From contig JAJRZD010000034.1 in the NCBI GenBank assembly GCA_024275415.1, positions 16,849 to 80,848 of the forward strand: a stretch of DNA of 64,000 nucleotides. Reading direction: 5' to 3'. The position numbers and the translations under genes are program-made. Source of the stretch: an archaeon. Lineage in GTDB: Archaea > Asgardarchaeota > Thorarchaeia > Thorarchaeales > Thorarchaeaceae. Below are positions 29,121-40,132 of the stretch, piece by piece. Under the pieces are notes generated by a model, which was not told where the DNA came from, made no database searches, and saw only the letters and a list, made by a program, of their open reading frames with translations. Position 1 is the first letter of the stretch. Each line of letters starts with the position of its first letter.

Positions 29121-30365
29121 TTAGTCATGCCGTTGGAGCTTTCTCCCTAGTGATTCCTGATATCCCCACGACCCTGTGACCTTTTTCTTTCTTGCCAGCT
29201 CACCAAGCAATTGCCGTGTGCGTGTGTTCAATAATCCGGCAGGCATATTCTCCCACTCGCTTCCTGGAAGCGGCATGAACACATGGGCGTGAATCTTGGC
29301 ACCTAGGTTCACCAACTCTCTACACATCTGAAGGCTTGCGTCAACGTCATCTTGACATTCAAAGGGTAAACCAAAGATCATGTCCACATGCGGGATGAAC
29401 CCAGCATCTCTTGCGACCTCTACCGCATTCACTCCCTCCTGAACAGTGTGGTGTCTATTCGCCTGTAGAAGGATCCTGTCACTACCTGACTGCAACCCGA
29501 TTTGCAGGGTTCTATTGGATACATATCTGCGGACCATCTCCAGTAACTCATGCGTGACAAACTCAGGTCTGACCTCTGAAGGGAATGAGCCAAAGAAAAC
29601 ATCAATCCCAGTTGCTGCGGTCACATTCTTCAGGAGCCTCTCAAGTTTCTCGGGTTCAGCCTTTCGTCCTCTCCCGCCATAACACAACGCATTAGGCGAC
29701 AGGAACCATGTTCTCTCGAAACCCTTTTCCCTTACAGCTCTCTTTAGCCATCGGGTCACCGACTCCACACCTCTGTGTCGCACGACTCCCCCTGTAAGAA
29801 ACGGCGTTGCACAGAACTTGCACCTGAAGGGGCATCCCCTTGTCACCTCGACTGGACCAACAATGTTCAATCCGATCGCGAAAGGGGGATATTTGTCCAG
29901 CACTACTCGTTCGAGTTCTCTTGGGGCTGGGAATACGTGGCTGTCTTGTCCGACGATACCCGGTATTGTTGTGGGATCCCTATCGTTATCCATGTGCCAT
30001 AGAAACTCCCTGAATATGGATTCTCCCTCACCAATTGCAACGTAGTCAAATCCAATGTCTAAAAGTTCCCCTGGTCTTGAACTGGCATGAGGTCCACCTG
30101 CAATCATGACAACATCTTTCCCAAAGCGCCCTCTGGTCGTCTGTAATTCCTCTTTCACCCTGTCCAGCTGGGTACTCATCACCGAATGAGCTACAATCAC
30201 ACTCCCCTGCTTGAGGCCTTGTTCGATCGCGCGCTCAATAGAACCAATGGGTGCAATAACCTTGATATGCGTCAGCCGTGGATCCGTTTCGATAGAACCC
30301 AGCAAGGCTGCTATACTATATCTTGATGTAGAATGTGCACGGAAGATTAGAGAATGCAGTCCCAA
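29121..30365 (-). CDS. B12-binding/radical SAM protein
   Basis: N-terminal B12-binding fold; GCPFRCKFCATPFLTGG. Confidence 0.85.
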   Translation of the reverse strand: MGLHSLIFRAHSTSRYSIAALLGSIETDPRLTHIKVIAPIGSIERAIEQGLKQGSVIVAHSVMSTQLDRVKEELQTTRGRFGKDVVMIAGGPHASSRPGELLDIGFDYVAIGEGESIFREFLWHMDNDRDPTTIPGIVGQDSHVFPAPRELERVVLDKYPPFAIGLNIVGPVEVTRGCPFRCKFCATPFLTGGVVRHRGVESVTRWLKRAVREKGFERTWFLSPNALCYGGRGRKAEPEKLERLLKNVTAATGIDVFFGSFPSEVRPEFVTHELLEMVRRYVSNRTLQIGLQSGSDRILLQANRHHTVQEGVNAVEVARDAGFIPHVDMIFGLPFECQDDVDASLQMCRELVNLGAKIHAHVFMPLPGSEWENMPAGLLNTRTRQLLGELARKKKVTGSWGYQESLGRKLQRHD

Positions 30366-30382
30366 TCGTCACACGCGCACTA

Positions 30383-31030
30383 TTATTCAACTACTTTTTC
30401 AGTCACACCGTCCTTTGTGACTACCAGCACGCGAATTGCTCCACCGGACTGGACATCTCTTTCAATGCCAGCTCGGACTGCATTCACAGCAATCCCTTCT
30501 GCATCTTTGACGGTGAGGTTCGGTCGGTAGTCCTTCTCCAGCACCCCATAGGCAGTTCTTACACCAGTGCCTGTGGCAGTGAACTCATCAGGTATCAGCG
30601 AACCTCCCATATCAAGGGTATAAAGGGCTGGTCCATCCTTGTCCACGCCTACAATGACCGTCTGAACATAAAGCGGCATGAAACGGCGTGCGTAAAGTGT
30701 GTTTGCTACCATCTTGGACAGGGCCTTTACTGTGATTGGTTTCTTGTTGTCTAGCTCATAGAGCCTGATCTGTGCCCTGAGCCGGTTGACCAGCATCTGG
30801 TAATCTGAGGTCAGACCAGCCGATGCCAACACTATCGTGTCTGTAAGTTTGAAGGCTTTCACTCCCTTGTTGGTGAGAACCAACGTTCCCCAACTAACGA
30901 GCGAGTCGGTGGCCACCACTGTTCCGTCCGTACACTTTATTCCTACTACTGTAGCACCTGTGGGTAGACTCATCTTTGGCCCAATCCTCCGTGGAGAATA
31001 TTTCTCTAGTACCACGCCCAAATCTTTCAA
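30383..31030 (-). CDS. psmB: Proteasome beta-type subunit with non-canonical N-terminus
   Basis: TG-ATVVGIKCTDGTVVATDS...KGVKAF...ERDVQSGGAIRVLVV; aligns to beta subunits with Ala at position 1. Confidence 0.85.
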   Translation of the reverse strand: MKDLGVVLEKYSPRRIGPKMSLPTGATVVGIKCTDGTVVATDSLVSWGTLVLTNKGVKAFKLTDTIVLASAGLTSDYQMLVNRLRAQIRLYELDNKKPITVKALSKMVANTLYARRFMPLYVQTVIVGVDKDGPALYTLDMGGSLIPDEFTATGTGVRTAYGVLEKDYRPNLTVKDAEGIAVNAVRAGIERDVQSGGAIRVLVVTKDGVTEKVVE

Positions 31031-31170
31031 TCCTTTTAAAAGATATGACTTGTACGCCTTTTCAGCGAGTTCTTATCTTTGTACTTTTATTGACTTTACA
31101 TGTGCCGATACAATAGTTTCTAAAAGATGTCCGATGAACTGACAGATGCCTCCTCGAGAGTGATGATACT

Positions 31171-32250
31171 GTGAGCGCATTGAATCCCTTCAAAAGAATC
31201 CCGACCATAATGCGGGCAGAAGAGATTGTTGAATACGCTCACAGCAGATCTGTCAAGGTCAGTGTGAAAAGCTCGAGGATGATTGAGAAAGTCGAAAGAG
31301 CAAGGATTCGCGAGGTAGCCAGACTTCAAGAGTTCTCACGCAATGTAAAGACCAAACTCAGGGACGCAGTAGAGGAGTTCCCCAGTATCGACCGGCTCCA
31401 TCCATTCTATCTCGAACTCACTGATATCCTTGTGGGAATTGATAGGCTAAAACAGGCCCTTGGTGCTATTTACAACTGTATCCCCCCTATCGAGGAGATA
31501 ACCCGCACCCATCTTGAGGCACTCAAGCTTGGACAAGATTACAAACAATTGAAGCGTACCCGCAGTGCTGCCAAGGGACGGATATCTTCTATCATACGCG
31601 GTACTGCTGACAACCTAGATTTTATTATTGAAGCCAAGAAAAAGCTTGCAACGCTACCAGGTATCCTTCCAAACTCTCCAACCATCGTCTGTGCTGGGTT
31701 TCCGAATGTTGGCAAATCGACGCTGGTGAGGACCGTTTCTACTGCCGAGCCCGAAATCGCATACTACCCTTTCACCACAAAACGTGTCATCCTAGGTCAC
31801 CTCAAGGTACGTGACTATAGGGTGCAGATTGTTGACACACCAGGGCTACTAGATAGACCCATGAGCAAGCGAAACGATATTGAGCGACAGGCGGTCACGG
31901 CTCTGAAGTACCTCGCTCATGTCATCATATTCATGCTTGATCCTTCTGAGGCATGTGGTTGGTCGATGGATGACCAACTCAATCTGCTCAGGGAAGTCCA
32001 ACGGATGTTCCCAATAATCCCGATTCTTATCACGCTTAACAAGACCGATATCACTCCTCCTGACAAACTGGCTGAGGCACGGAGGGCAGTGCCAAATGCC
32101 TACGAGATCAATGCTATTGATGGTACTGGAGTGGATGTCCTATTACAGGATGCTGTTGAGGAGGTCGACCTCGTTTCTCTTCAGGAAGAGATTGACGAAC
32201 ACATCGGGTCATTGACCGGAAGAGAATCCAATACCTTTGACCGTGATTAA
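31171..32250 (+). CDS. NOG1-family GTPase
   Basis: GFPNVGKSTLVR, YPFTTK, DTPGLLDRPM, NKTD; GTG start. Confidence 0.9.
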   Translation: MSALNPFKRIPTIMRAEEIVEYAHSRSVKVSVKSSRMIEKVERARIREVARLQEFSRNVKTKLRDAVEEFPSIDRLHPFYLELTDILVGIDRLKQALGAIYNCIPPIEEITRTHLEALKLGQDYKQLKRTRSAAKGRISSIIRGTADNLDFIIEAKKKLATLPGILPNSPTIVCAGFPNVGKSTLVRTVSTAEPEIAYYPFTTKRVILGHLKVRDYRVQIVDTPGLLDRPMSKRNDIERQAVTALKYLAHVIIFMLDPSEACGWSMDDQLNLLREVQRMFPIIPILITLNKTDITPPDKLAEARRAVPNAYEINAIDGTGVDVLLQDAVEEVDLVSLQEEIDEHIGSLTGRESNTFDRD

Positions 32251-33294
32251 ACCTGTACTACCAGGTGCCCCTTCAAGAGCAATGTCAACATCAAGGATTC
32301 TCTTTGCAGCCCAGATGTTTGTTTCAAGGTGAGATGTTATCCTAGTCACTCCTATCTTGCTTACTCCCTTTGCAAGCACAACATATGGGACTAGCATGTC
32401 CGCAATATGAGAATCCACTGCCCTCCTTGTTTCCAACTCATCAATCAGTTTCGATGCAGCTTCGACACCAACCTCCTCAGCACGTTTTCCCCTTGATCCC
32501 AGCAAATCCGCTCCAACCCGCAGCCCCTTTTCCGACTCTGCCCAAAGAACAATCCCGCTTCCAGGACCCAAGTGTGGATCACTATTTCGAGGATAGGACT
32601 CTCTAACAATAGTGTCTATGGGCAGACCTTTTTTCACAAGGACTCGCTCAGCCGCTTTTGCTTGGCGATCTGCAATATGCGAAGGAAGCCTGACGCAATG
32701 TGATATCCCTGAGATTCCCTTCAGACGACCGAATTCCACAAGATCAACATTTGAGATACTATCACAAGGTGTGATGCCCACAGAAACTAGCCCTCCTCCC
32801 TTTGGATAATGTCCTCTTCTTCTCATGACGATTTCCACATCAGGCCCCATCCTCCTAATGATTGGCAAGAATACCTCTTGCACATAATCGATAGGGGGGC
32901 TCCACGACACATCAGTGCCTCCTTTCAATTCGAGTCTGATTGTCCCTCCTGACAGAATGGCTGGAGGAAGGACAGCCTGTAGGAGTAATGATATCGACCC
33001 CGCTGTACCAATATCATACCTGAATCTCCCACTGGCTCTCTCAGAAGGGATAAACTCAATCTCGGTGCTACCCTCTTTAAGCCCTCTCACCTTTGCGTTC
33101 ACTAGTTGAGCGGTCAGGTCTATAGATGCCATGTGCTGACGTTTCAGCCCTGGCTTTGGTCTTCCTGCACGAATCTTCGTTATCCGTACGGGTTTGAGTG
33201 TCAGAGCAGATAGGGAAACAGATGTTCGAAGAATCTGTCCGCCACCTTCTCCGTATGAACCGTCAATCTCGATCATTTCATTGAAACCTGCCAT
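32209..33294 (-). CDS. rtcA: RNA 3'-terminal phosphate cyclase
   Basis: IDGSYGEGGGQILRTSVSLS, RGHYPKGGGLV; 3' end overlaps NOG1 by 42 nt. Confidence 0.95.
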   Translation of the reverse strand: MAGFNEMIEIDGSYGEGGGQILRTSVSLSALTLKPVRITKIRAGRPKPGLKRQHMASIDLTAQLVNAKVRGLKEGSTEIEFIPSERASGRFRYDIGTAGSISLLLQAVLPPAILSGGTIRLELKGGTDVSWSPPIDYVQEVFLPIIRRMGPDVEIVMRRRGHYPKGGGLVSVGITPCDSISNVDLVEFGRLKGISGISHCVRLPSHIADRQAKAAERVLVKKGLPIDTIVRESYPRNSDPHLGPGSGIVLWAESEKGLRVGADLLGSRGKRAEEVGVEAASKLIDELETRRAVDSHIADMLVPYVVLAKGVSKIGVTRITSHLETNIWAAKRILDVDIALEGAPGSTGLITVKGIGFSSGQ

Positions 33295-33361
33295 TGTAGG
33301 AGTAACCTTGCTGGTTAAGAATCCTTATTTACTACCTATTCTTCTGACTTGGGCGATAGCG

Positions 33362-33886
33362 ATGCGTTCTATATTCATTGGAAGATTCCAACCATTTCAT
33401 CTAGGACATCTTCACACCATAAAGCAGATTATTGACAAAGGAGAGTCACTCATCATTGCAATTGGCAGCTCCCAGCACTCTCACACACCCAACAACCCGT
33501 TCACGGGGGGAGAACGAGTGATGATGATCAAGCGTGTACTTATGGACGAAAACATACCACTGGAACGAGTTGATATAGTTCCCATCAGTGACATCAACAT
33601 CAATCCCTTATGGATTGCCCATCTCAAGACATACGTTCCCTATTTTGACAAGGCATACTCGCACAACACCCTTGTCCAACGGCTCTTCAGAGATGCTGGC
33701 ATCAAACTTGATGAAACCGCACTCCTGGAACGCACCTCCTACAGCGCAAACCACATTCGCGACCTTATCCGATGGGGCAATGATGAATGGAAAACACTGG
33801 TTCCGCCTGCTGTGGTAGAGATTATGGAGGAATACGAACTTGACCAACGAATTCGGGATGTGGGGAACAATACCACCAAACGATAG
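33362..33886 (+). CDS. Nicotinamide-nucleotide adenylyltransferase
   Basis: MRSIFIGRFQPFHLGHLHTIKQI, TSYSANHIRDLI. Confidence 0.93.
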   Translation: MRSIFIGRFQPFHLGHLHTIKQIIDKGESLIIAIGSSQHSHTPNNPFTGGERVMMIKRVLMDENIPLERVDIVPISDININPLWIAHLKTYVPYFDKAYSHNTLVQRLFRDAGIKLDETALLERTSYSANHIRDLIRWGNDEWKTLVPPAVVEIMEEYELDQRIRDVGNNTTKR

Positions 33887-34036
33887 GTTGCCTACAGCAG
33901 ACTTTAAATAAGAACCACATGGACACATAACTTGGTGAACGTTATGCTAGGTGATTGCGTTCCGAATACCCACTAGTCTGATTTTCTGTCCTAGCCGATT
34001 CCAGATTACTCAGAACAAAGCAAGTGAGAAGATACT

Positions 34037-35521
34037 ATGAGCGGTCGTGACGAGAAACCCGACACAAAACAGGTCATTTTCAACATCAGCAAAGAACATA
34101 ATTTTCCCGAGTGGTACAGTGAGATCTGCAAGGTTGCTGAACTGGCTGACATCCGTTATAATGTCAAGGGGTTCACACCGTTCTTGCCTTGGAGCATGAT
34201 GTCCATGAACCTTATGTTCGACTATCTCGAAGCAAACCTTCAAGAGAAGGGGCATCTGCCCATGTTATTTCCAACTGTGATTCCTGAAAGCAATCTGACC
34301 AAGGAAGCAGAACATGTAGAAGGCTTCACTCCTCAAGTCTTCTGGATTAGAGAGATTGGCGATGGACAGAAATTGGAAGAAGCACTCGCATTGAGACCTA
34401 CTAGTGAAACTGCGATATATCCCATGTACTCACTATGGGTTCGAAGCTGGCGAGATTTGCCAATGAAAAGATATCAGCGTTGCACGGTGTTCCGATCAGA
34501 AGTCAAGAGTACACGACCATTCCTCCGAGGAAGGGAGTTCCTATGGATTGAAAGCCACAATGTCTTTGCTACTCATCAAGATGCATTGAATCAGGTAATG
34601 GAAGACCTCGAAATCACAAAGGAAGTGGTCACAGGCGATTTTGGTATCCCTGTCATGGTGTTCAAACGAACTCAATGGGACAAATTCCCAGGAGGTCTCA
34701 ATACCTATGCAGCTGACACCCTTATGCCTGATGGAAAAGTGATTCAATTGCCATCCACTCATGACTTAGGTGACAATTTTGCAAGAGCTTTTGATGTTAA
34801 GTATCTCAACGAAGAGAACGAGATGGTGTATGCTTGGCAGACATGCTATGGGCCTGCCATATCACGAATCTACGGTGCGATGATTTCAATCCACGGGGAT
34901 GACAAGGGTCTCAGGATTCCCTATAAGATTGCACCCTATCAGGTCGTCATCGTGCCAATCTTCAAGGACAAGACCAAGGATGAAGTTATGAAGTATTGCA
35001 GGAACATCGAGAAGACCCTCCGGAAAGCTGGCATCCGTGTACACCTTGATGACACTGATCAGACACCAGGATGGAAATTCAACTTCTGGGAAATGAAGGG
35101 GGTTCCCATCAGGATTGAAGCTGGTCCTCGAGACCTCAAGGAGAAAAAAGTTGTAGCACTACGCAGGGACACGATGGAACGAGAGAGTTTCGACCTTACA
35201 TCTCTCAAGAAGAGGATTCCCAAGCTTGGCGGGGCGATTGATGCCAACCTTCGTTCGATTGCCGAATCCAAGTTTGAGGGCCTTATTGTTGATGCCGATT
35301 CAATAGGCGCCATCGAGGATGCTCTCAGCAACGGGAAAATCGCGCGGGTGCCATTCTGTACCACCGAGATGGAAGGTCAGGGATGCGGCGACGAAATCAA
35401 AGATCGGACGGGTGGAGAGGTTCGCGGTACTAGGATTGACATTGACGACCCTCTCGTTGGAGTTTGTGTTGTATGTGGCAAGGCAGCAAGTGAAATGGTC
35501 TATGTTGCACGCTCCTACTAG
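34037..35521 (+). CDS. proS: Prolyl-tRNA synthetase
   Basis: LRPTSETAIYPMYSLWVRSWRDLPMKRYQRCTVFRSE class II core. Confidence 0.95.
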   Translation: MSGRDEKPDTKQVIFNISKEHNFPEWYSEICKVAELADIRYNVKGFTPFLPWSMMSMNLMFDYLEANLQEKGHLPMLFPTVIPESNLTKEAEHVEGFTPQVFWIREIGDGQKLEEALALRPTSETAIYPMYSLWVRSWRDLPMKRYQRCTVFRSEVKSTRPFLRGREFLWIESHNVFATHQDALNQVMEDLEITKEVVTGDFGIPVMVFKRTQWDKFPGGLNTYAADTLMPDGKVIQLPSTHDLGDNFARAFDVKYLNEENEMVYAWQTCYGPAISRIYGAMISIHGDDKGLRIPYKIAPYQVVIVPIFKDKTKDEVMKYCRNIEKTLRKAGIRVHLDDTDQTPGWKFNFWEMKGVPIRIEAGPRDLKEKKVVALRRDTMERESFDLTSLKKRIPKLGGAIDANLRSIAESKFEGLIVDADSIGAIEDALSNGKIARVPFCTTEMEGQGCGDEIKDRTGGEVRGTRIDIDDPLVGVCVVCGKAASEMVYVARSY

Positions 35522-35610
35522 GTTGTGGATAAGGTCAGATGGCTGTTTCATGCCTCTGACCAAACCTTTTCTTGATGAAGCCATCTCATTCATAATGGAA
35601 ATCACTCCCT

Positions 35611-36609
35611 ATGGCGATTATCATGAAAATCCTCGTTCCCTATCCTGATGAAACCGCCCAAAAGATCAAAGATATTGTTGGGCATGAAGCTGAGGTTGTC
35701 GTGTCTGAGCGGACTGTAGCGGACATGCTTAAAGTAGGTGGTGATGCCGAAGTCATCGCCTCTGGCAGAGTTCCCGCCGAGTTCATCCGCAAAGCGAGAT
35801 CCCTTCGGATGATACAATCTTTTGGTGCAGGAATTGACAAGATTGACCATGATGCTGTTCTTGAACGGGGGGATGTGATTGTCTGTAACAATCATGCGAA
35901 CGCGGCCGAGGTCGCAGAATACGCGATTATGCTCCTGTTGGCGACTGCGAAGCATATCGTCTTTTCTGACCGTCAATTACGACAAGGGGACTGGGCGATG
36001 GCATGGGGTGGCCCCCTGCCCAACCACGAGCTACGTAACAAGACCTGTCTGATTGTAGGTTTCGGGCATATCGGACGAGAGATTGCAAAGAGGCTTCGAG
36101 CGTTCGATATGTATATGGTTGCAGCAACAAGATCCGGGCGCACTGACCATCAAGAATTAGTAGATGAAGTCATGAGCAGTAAGGACATTATCCCAATTCT
36201 CAAAGATGTCGATTATGTCATCCTCTCTCTCCCCTTGACCACAGAATCGAGGCATTTGGTCGATAGCAAGTTTCTTTCCGAGATGAAGAGTAGTTCGGTT
36301 CTTGTCAATATTTCCCGTGGCCATATCATTGAGGAATCTGCCCTTTATCGAGCTCTCAGTGAACGAACGATTGCTGGGGCTGGTCTTGATGTCTGGTGGG
36401 ACTATCCATCTAAATGGGGTTCTTCAGGGAAATTACCCTCCGAGAACTACCCGTTCCATGATCTTGATAATGTGGTGCTATCTCCTCACCGTGCTGCATA
36501 TTCTGAGAACATTGTACAGGAACAGTTCCAGTTCGCTGGAGAGAATATTCTTCGATTCGTCCGCGGCGAAACGCCACTCAATATTGTAGACTTGACGCTG
36601 GGCTACTGA
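35611..36609 (+). CDS. D-isomer-specific 2-hydroxyacid dehydrogenase
   Basis: GFGHIGREIAKRL, LPLTTESRHLVD, NISRGHIIEESAL. Confidence 0.9.
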   Translation: MAIIMKILVPYPDETAQKIKDIVGHEAEVVVSERTVADMLKVGGDAEVIASGRVPAEFIRKARSLRMIQSFGAGIDKIDHDAVLERGDVIVCNNHANAAEVAEYAIMLLLATAKHIVFSDRQLRQGDWAMAWGGPLPNHELRNKTCLIVGFGHIGREIAKRLRAFDMYMVAATRSGRTDHQELVDEVMSSKDIIPILKDVDYVILSLPLTTESRHLVDSKFLSEMKSSSVLVNISRGHIIEESALYRALSERTIAGAGLDVWWDYPSKWGSSGKLPSENYPFHDLDNVVLSPHRAAYSENIVQEQFQFAGENILRFVRGETPLNIVDLTLGY

Positions 36610-36664
36610 ATCAGCGAAAACAATGAGGAGTTTTTCAATAGTTTTACCTAATCTAATGGCAAGC

Positions 36665-36694
36665 AGGTACTCTTAGAGGTCATTCCGAGTACCT
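36665..36694 (+). terminator. Hairpin downstream of the dehydrogenase
   Basis: AGGTACTC...GAGTACCT 8-bp stem. Confidence 0.3.
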
Positions 36695-36792
36695 AAAGGA
36701 GGCAGACCACAATATCTCATTTCGTCCGAGAGTCAAACCTTTTAGGGCAGTCCCTTGACAAAACATTCGAACGCTACTCAGGGGAAGTCACG

Positions 36793-38982
36793 TTGAACAT
36801 AGAACAAATCTCTGATATTCCTGGTGTTGGTGAGAAAGTCCGAGGAGCTTTGGTGGATCACTTTGGGTCAGAGTCTGTGGCATTGAAGGTCATCTTAGAC
36901 TCACGAGTGGATCTTGTTGCAGCCGTCCCGGGGATTGGTGCACGGCAAGCTGTTAACATCGTGAAAGCCGCATATGAATCACGTTTCGGCGTGAGTTCCA
37001 ATACCATTCTCAGGAGCCCTGACATCAGAAAAATATTCGAGCAAGTGCTTGACATCATCAGGAGCTACGCCAATACAGTCTATGCCAAAGACAAGCTTTT
37101 CCTGTACTTTCCGCTACCCCCTGATAGATTAGAGGAGATTGAGAATCGACAGGCTTACTTTGCTGATGCATCAGCAATGGCCAGATCATTGTCGCCCGAG
37201 CAGCGAGAAATCATCTGCAGAAACCTTTCCCAGATCAGAGGGTTGTTCAGGAGAATAAAACCAAAGCGCATCGAAGGGAGAGTCGTACTCACCAATGATG
37301 ACAAGACTTTCGACAAGCTGATTGCTGAAGGAGTTGAGAAGTGGTGTCCAGCATATCTCCTTTCTGAAGGTGAGAGCGCAGCTGATTATGCCCAAGGGTA
37401 CGATCTTGTCTTCTACATCTCGCCCTTCGGGTTCTACGACAGCTCTGTGGACATGCTTGACAATGTAGAGGCACTTGGGAAGGATTGGAGCATTGCAGAT
37501 GTTCTCCCAGAATACACTGTCGGTTTCTATTCCCGCAACTATAGGGTCATTGATGCTGCTTGCAAACTGGCAGAGGAATTCAAAGAGATTCCTACGAACG
37601 AGTCTGTGCGGAAGTTCATCCAAGACATAGACTTCGAGGATTTGATGAAAGTAGGAGAAATCCTGAGCAACCTGAATGAAGATGGGGACATCGCGACCGG
37701 CGTTGATCCCGAACTCGATAGATACAGGAAAGCGGTCAAGGCATATCCTACCGCCATTGCGGAAATGGAATCATGGCTAAATGAGCAAATTACCACTCGT
37801 ATTTCAAAGAGCCAAATAACTCTCGGCGGTCAACAAATCATCAGCATCCTGCAGTCCGCAGATATGGAAGGCGCAGATGCAGGTGCCATGAGAAATATGC
37901 TTCCTGCTGAGATCATTGAAACATTTGCCAATACGATTCAAGAGGCTGAAGAGAGGCTGGTCAACGAGCTGGGACTCACACCACGAGAAGCAGATTGGGT
38001 GACAGGAATAATCAGTGAGGAAATCGCGTTGCCTGTCAAGCTAGTAATGACACAAGTCAATGACCTTGAGGACAAGCTGAGACGGAAATATGCCGATAAG
38101 CAATTCCGACTTATTAAGAAGTACGCCAGCGATTTGGAAAAACTCCGCGAATCTGTCACCAAGGCTGTCCAAACACTCTTGGAATTTGATTTATTCCTTG
38201 CTGTAGGGCTTTTCTCTGCGGACTATGATTTGAAACGCCCGACCCTAACCCTAGAATATTCTGGAATCGGGGTCAGGGGTGCTAGGAACATATTCTTGGT
38301 TGAGAGTATGCTCAAGGGACGCCATGGCACAGTGCAACCGATTGAGTATGTAATAGGAAACACTCCACTACGCCTTCCCGGGACGAATGGTGAGAACTGT
38401 GCAATACTTTCGGGCGCAAATAGTGGAGGGAAGACAACGACAATCCAGACCCTAGCTCAAATAGCGACGCTCGCCCAGACTGGATTTCCCGTCCCCGCCG
38501 CCGAAACGATACTAAGCCCCTTTGAGGAGATCTTTTTCTTCTACAAAAGCAGAGGAATGGTGAGTGCGGGTGCTTTTGAAACGACACTCAAGCAGTTTGC
38601 TGACATTGTGGTATCAGAAAAGGCCAAATTGGCGCTCTTCGATGAGGTCGAAGCCATTACAGAGCCTGGCAGTGCGGCCAATGTCATTGCCGGACTGATA
38701 GAGATCCTTCAACAGGATCCGAAAAGCTGCACTGTCATATGCAGTCATCTTGCGAAGGAGATCGAAGCAGCTACTAGCGTGCCCATCAGGATAGACGGGA
38801 TTGAGGCGCAAGGGTTGGACGAGAATCTTGAACTGATAGTGGACAGGACTCCCCGTTTCGGTGTTCTGGCAAGGAGTACTCCAGAACTGATTGTCGAAAG
38901 GCTATCGAAGCTCGCAAAGGGGAAGAAAAAGGCAGTCTATGACAAGATTCTTGAGAATCTTAGCAAGGAGCGTATTGAATAG
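36793..38982 (+). CDS. MutS-like ATPase with N-terminal HhH region
   Basis: GANSGGKTTTIQTLAQIATLAQTGFPVPA, ALFDEVEAITEPGSAANVI; N-terminal DIPGVGEKVRGALVDHF. Confidence 0.88.
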   Translation: MNIEQISDIPGVGEKVRGALVDHFGSESVALKVILDSRVDLVAAVPGIGARQAVNIVKAAYESRFGVSSNTILRSPDIRKIFEQVLDIIRSYANTVYAKDKLFLYFPLPPDRLEEIENRQAYFADASAMARSLSPEQREIICRNLSQIRGLFRRIKPKRIEGRVVLTNDDKTFDKLIAEGVEKWCPAYLLSEGESAADYAQGYDLVFYISPFGFYDSSVDMLDNVEALGKDWSIADVLPEYTVGFYSRNYRVIDAACKLAEEFKEIPTNESVRKFIQDIDFEDLMKVGEILSNLNEDGDIATGVDPELDRYRKAVKAYPTAIAEMESWLNEQITTRISKSQITLGGQQIISILQSADMEGADAGAMRNMLPAEIIETFANTIQEAEERLVNELGLTPREADWVTGIISEEIALPVKLVMTQVNDLEDKLRRKYADKQFRLIKKYASDLEKLRESVTKAVQTLLEFDLFLAVGLFSADYDLKRPTLTLEYSGIGVRGARNIFLVESMLKGRHGTVQPIEYVIGNTPLRLPGTNGENCAILSGANSGGKTTTIQTLAQIATLAQTGFPVPAAETILSPFEEIFFFYKSRGMVSAGAFETTLKQFADIVVSEKAKLALFDEVEAITEPGSAANVIAGLIEILQQDPKSCTVICSHLAKEIEAATSVPIRIDGIEAQGLDENLELIVDRTPRFGVLARSTPELIVERLSKLAKGKKKAVYDKILENLSKERIE

Positions 38983-39005
38983 ACTTGATCATGGACGTGT
39001 GATCA

Positions 39006-39584
39006 TTGAGAGTGCTAGTCTTTGGAGACGCTCACATTCCAAGCAGGCGCGATTCAATCCCTGAAGCCTTCTACTCTCGTATATCTGACACCCCATATGA
39101 CCTTGCTCTTGTCACAGGCGATCTCACTCGCGAACATGATATGCGCAAGGCACTGCCGCCATTACCGCGAACCATAATTGTTCGGGGGAATATGGACTAC
39201 TATTCAAGTGAATCTCGACACCACGAACAATTGCGGTTGGGTGCATTTGACGTATTGCTCATACATGGCACCCAGCTCCGTCCACGGGGTAATATCAAAC
39301 AGCTCTGGGAGATTGCAACCACCATTGGTGCGGACATCGGGATACATGGGCATACACATACTGCATCAATTGATTTGTTCAAAGAGAAGCTTTTCTTGAA
39401 TCCTGGAACCATATCCGGTGCTACTGGGGGGTGGGTTGGTCGGCAAGAGGCAAGTTTCATCGAGCTGGACATAGATGATGCCAAGATCAGTGTCACACTC
39501 TTCAAGAGTGACTGGAATGTCCAGAAGACCTCTACACTTGCTTTCACCATAGAGGATGGTTGTGTGAAGCGGTCATCTTCCTAG
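39006..39584 (+). CDS. YfcE/MJ0936-type phosphodiesterase
   Basis: FGDAHIPSR, TGDLTREHD, VRGNMDYYS, IHGHTHTASID. Confidence 0.9.
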   Translation: MRVLVFGDAHIPSRRDSIPEAFYSRISDTPYDLALVTGDLTREHDMRKALPPLPRTIIVRGNMDYYSSESRHHEQLRLGAFDVLLIHGTQLRPRGNIKQLWEIATTIGADIGIHGHTHTASIDLFKEKLFLNPGTISGATGGWVGRQEASFIELDIDDAKISVTLFKSDWNVQKTSTLAFTIEDGCVKRSSS

Positions 39585-40132
39585 CACTCGTTCTCGATGT
39601 CCTGCCACGGGTCAGGACTCAGCAATCGCAGGTATACTGCCTTGACAATCGTACTAGATAGGTTTAATGTCGCATTGAGCACCTTGTCTGGATTTCCAGT
39701 CAGCCCTTCCTCGGCATATGCCTTCTTGATCTCCTCCTCTGGCCAGATATCTCTAGTCCATCTGATAGAACGCAAGAATGCTTCTGTGGTCTTTACTACA
39801 TCCGGATGCTTTCCTTCCTTGACGCGTCCCAAGGACAACAGGCAGCTTGTTCTCAGGCATTCAGATATGATAGACTGTAAGGAATCTGAGAGCTTGTGAT
39901 TTGAGGCACATGCAATTCCGATACCCATCAATAACATCCGTATCCTGTCAAGGAGAACCCCGACATGTACGTTGACAATCCTCTTAGTCCTCATAGATGC
40001 CTTCCAATCATCATATCGCTCATTCACCCTCTCAAGCTCCACAATATGGTGTGAAAGCCTGCCAAGCTTGCGTGAGGGTACCAAAGGACACCAGACTTGC
40101 AACATCTCATCACTGGCATCCTTGGTCTGCAT
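39581..40132 (-). CDS. Hypothetical helical protein
   Basis: 183-aa ORF convergent with the phosphodiesterase. Confidence 0.5.
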   Translation of the reverse strand: MQTKDASDEMLQVWCPLVPSRKLGRLSHHIVELERVNERYDDWKASMRTKRIVNVHVGVLLDRIRMLLMGIGIACASNHKLSDSLQSIISECLRTSCLLSLGRVKEGKHPDVVKTTEAFLRSIRWTRDIWPEEEIKKAYAEEGLTGNPDKVLNATLNLSSTIVKAVYLRLLSPDPWQDIENEC

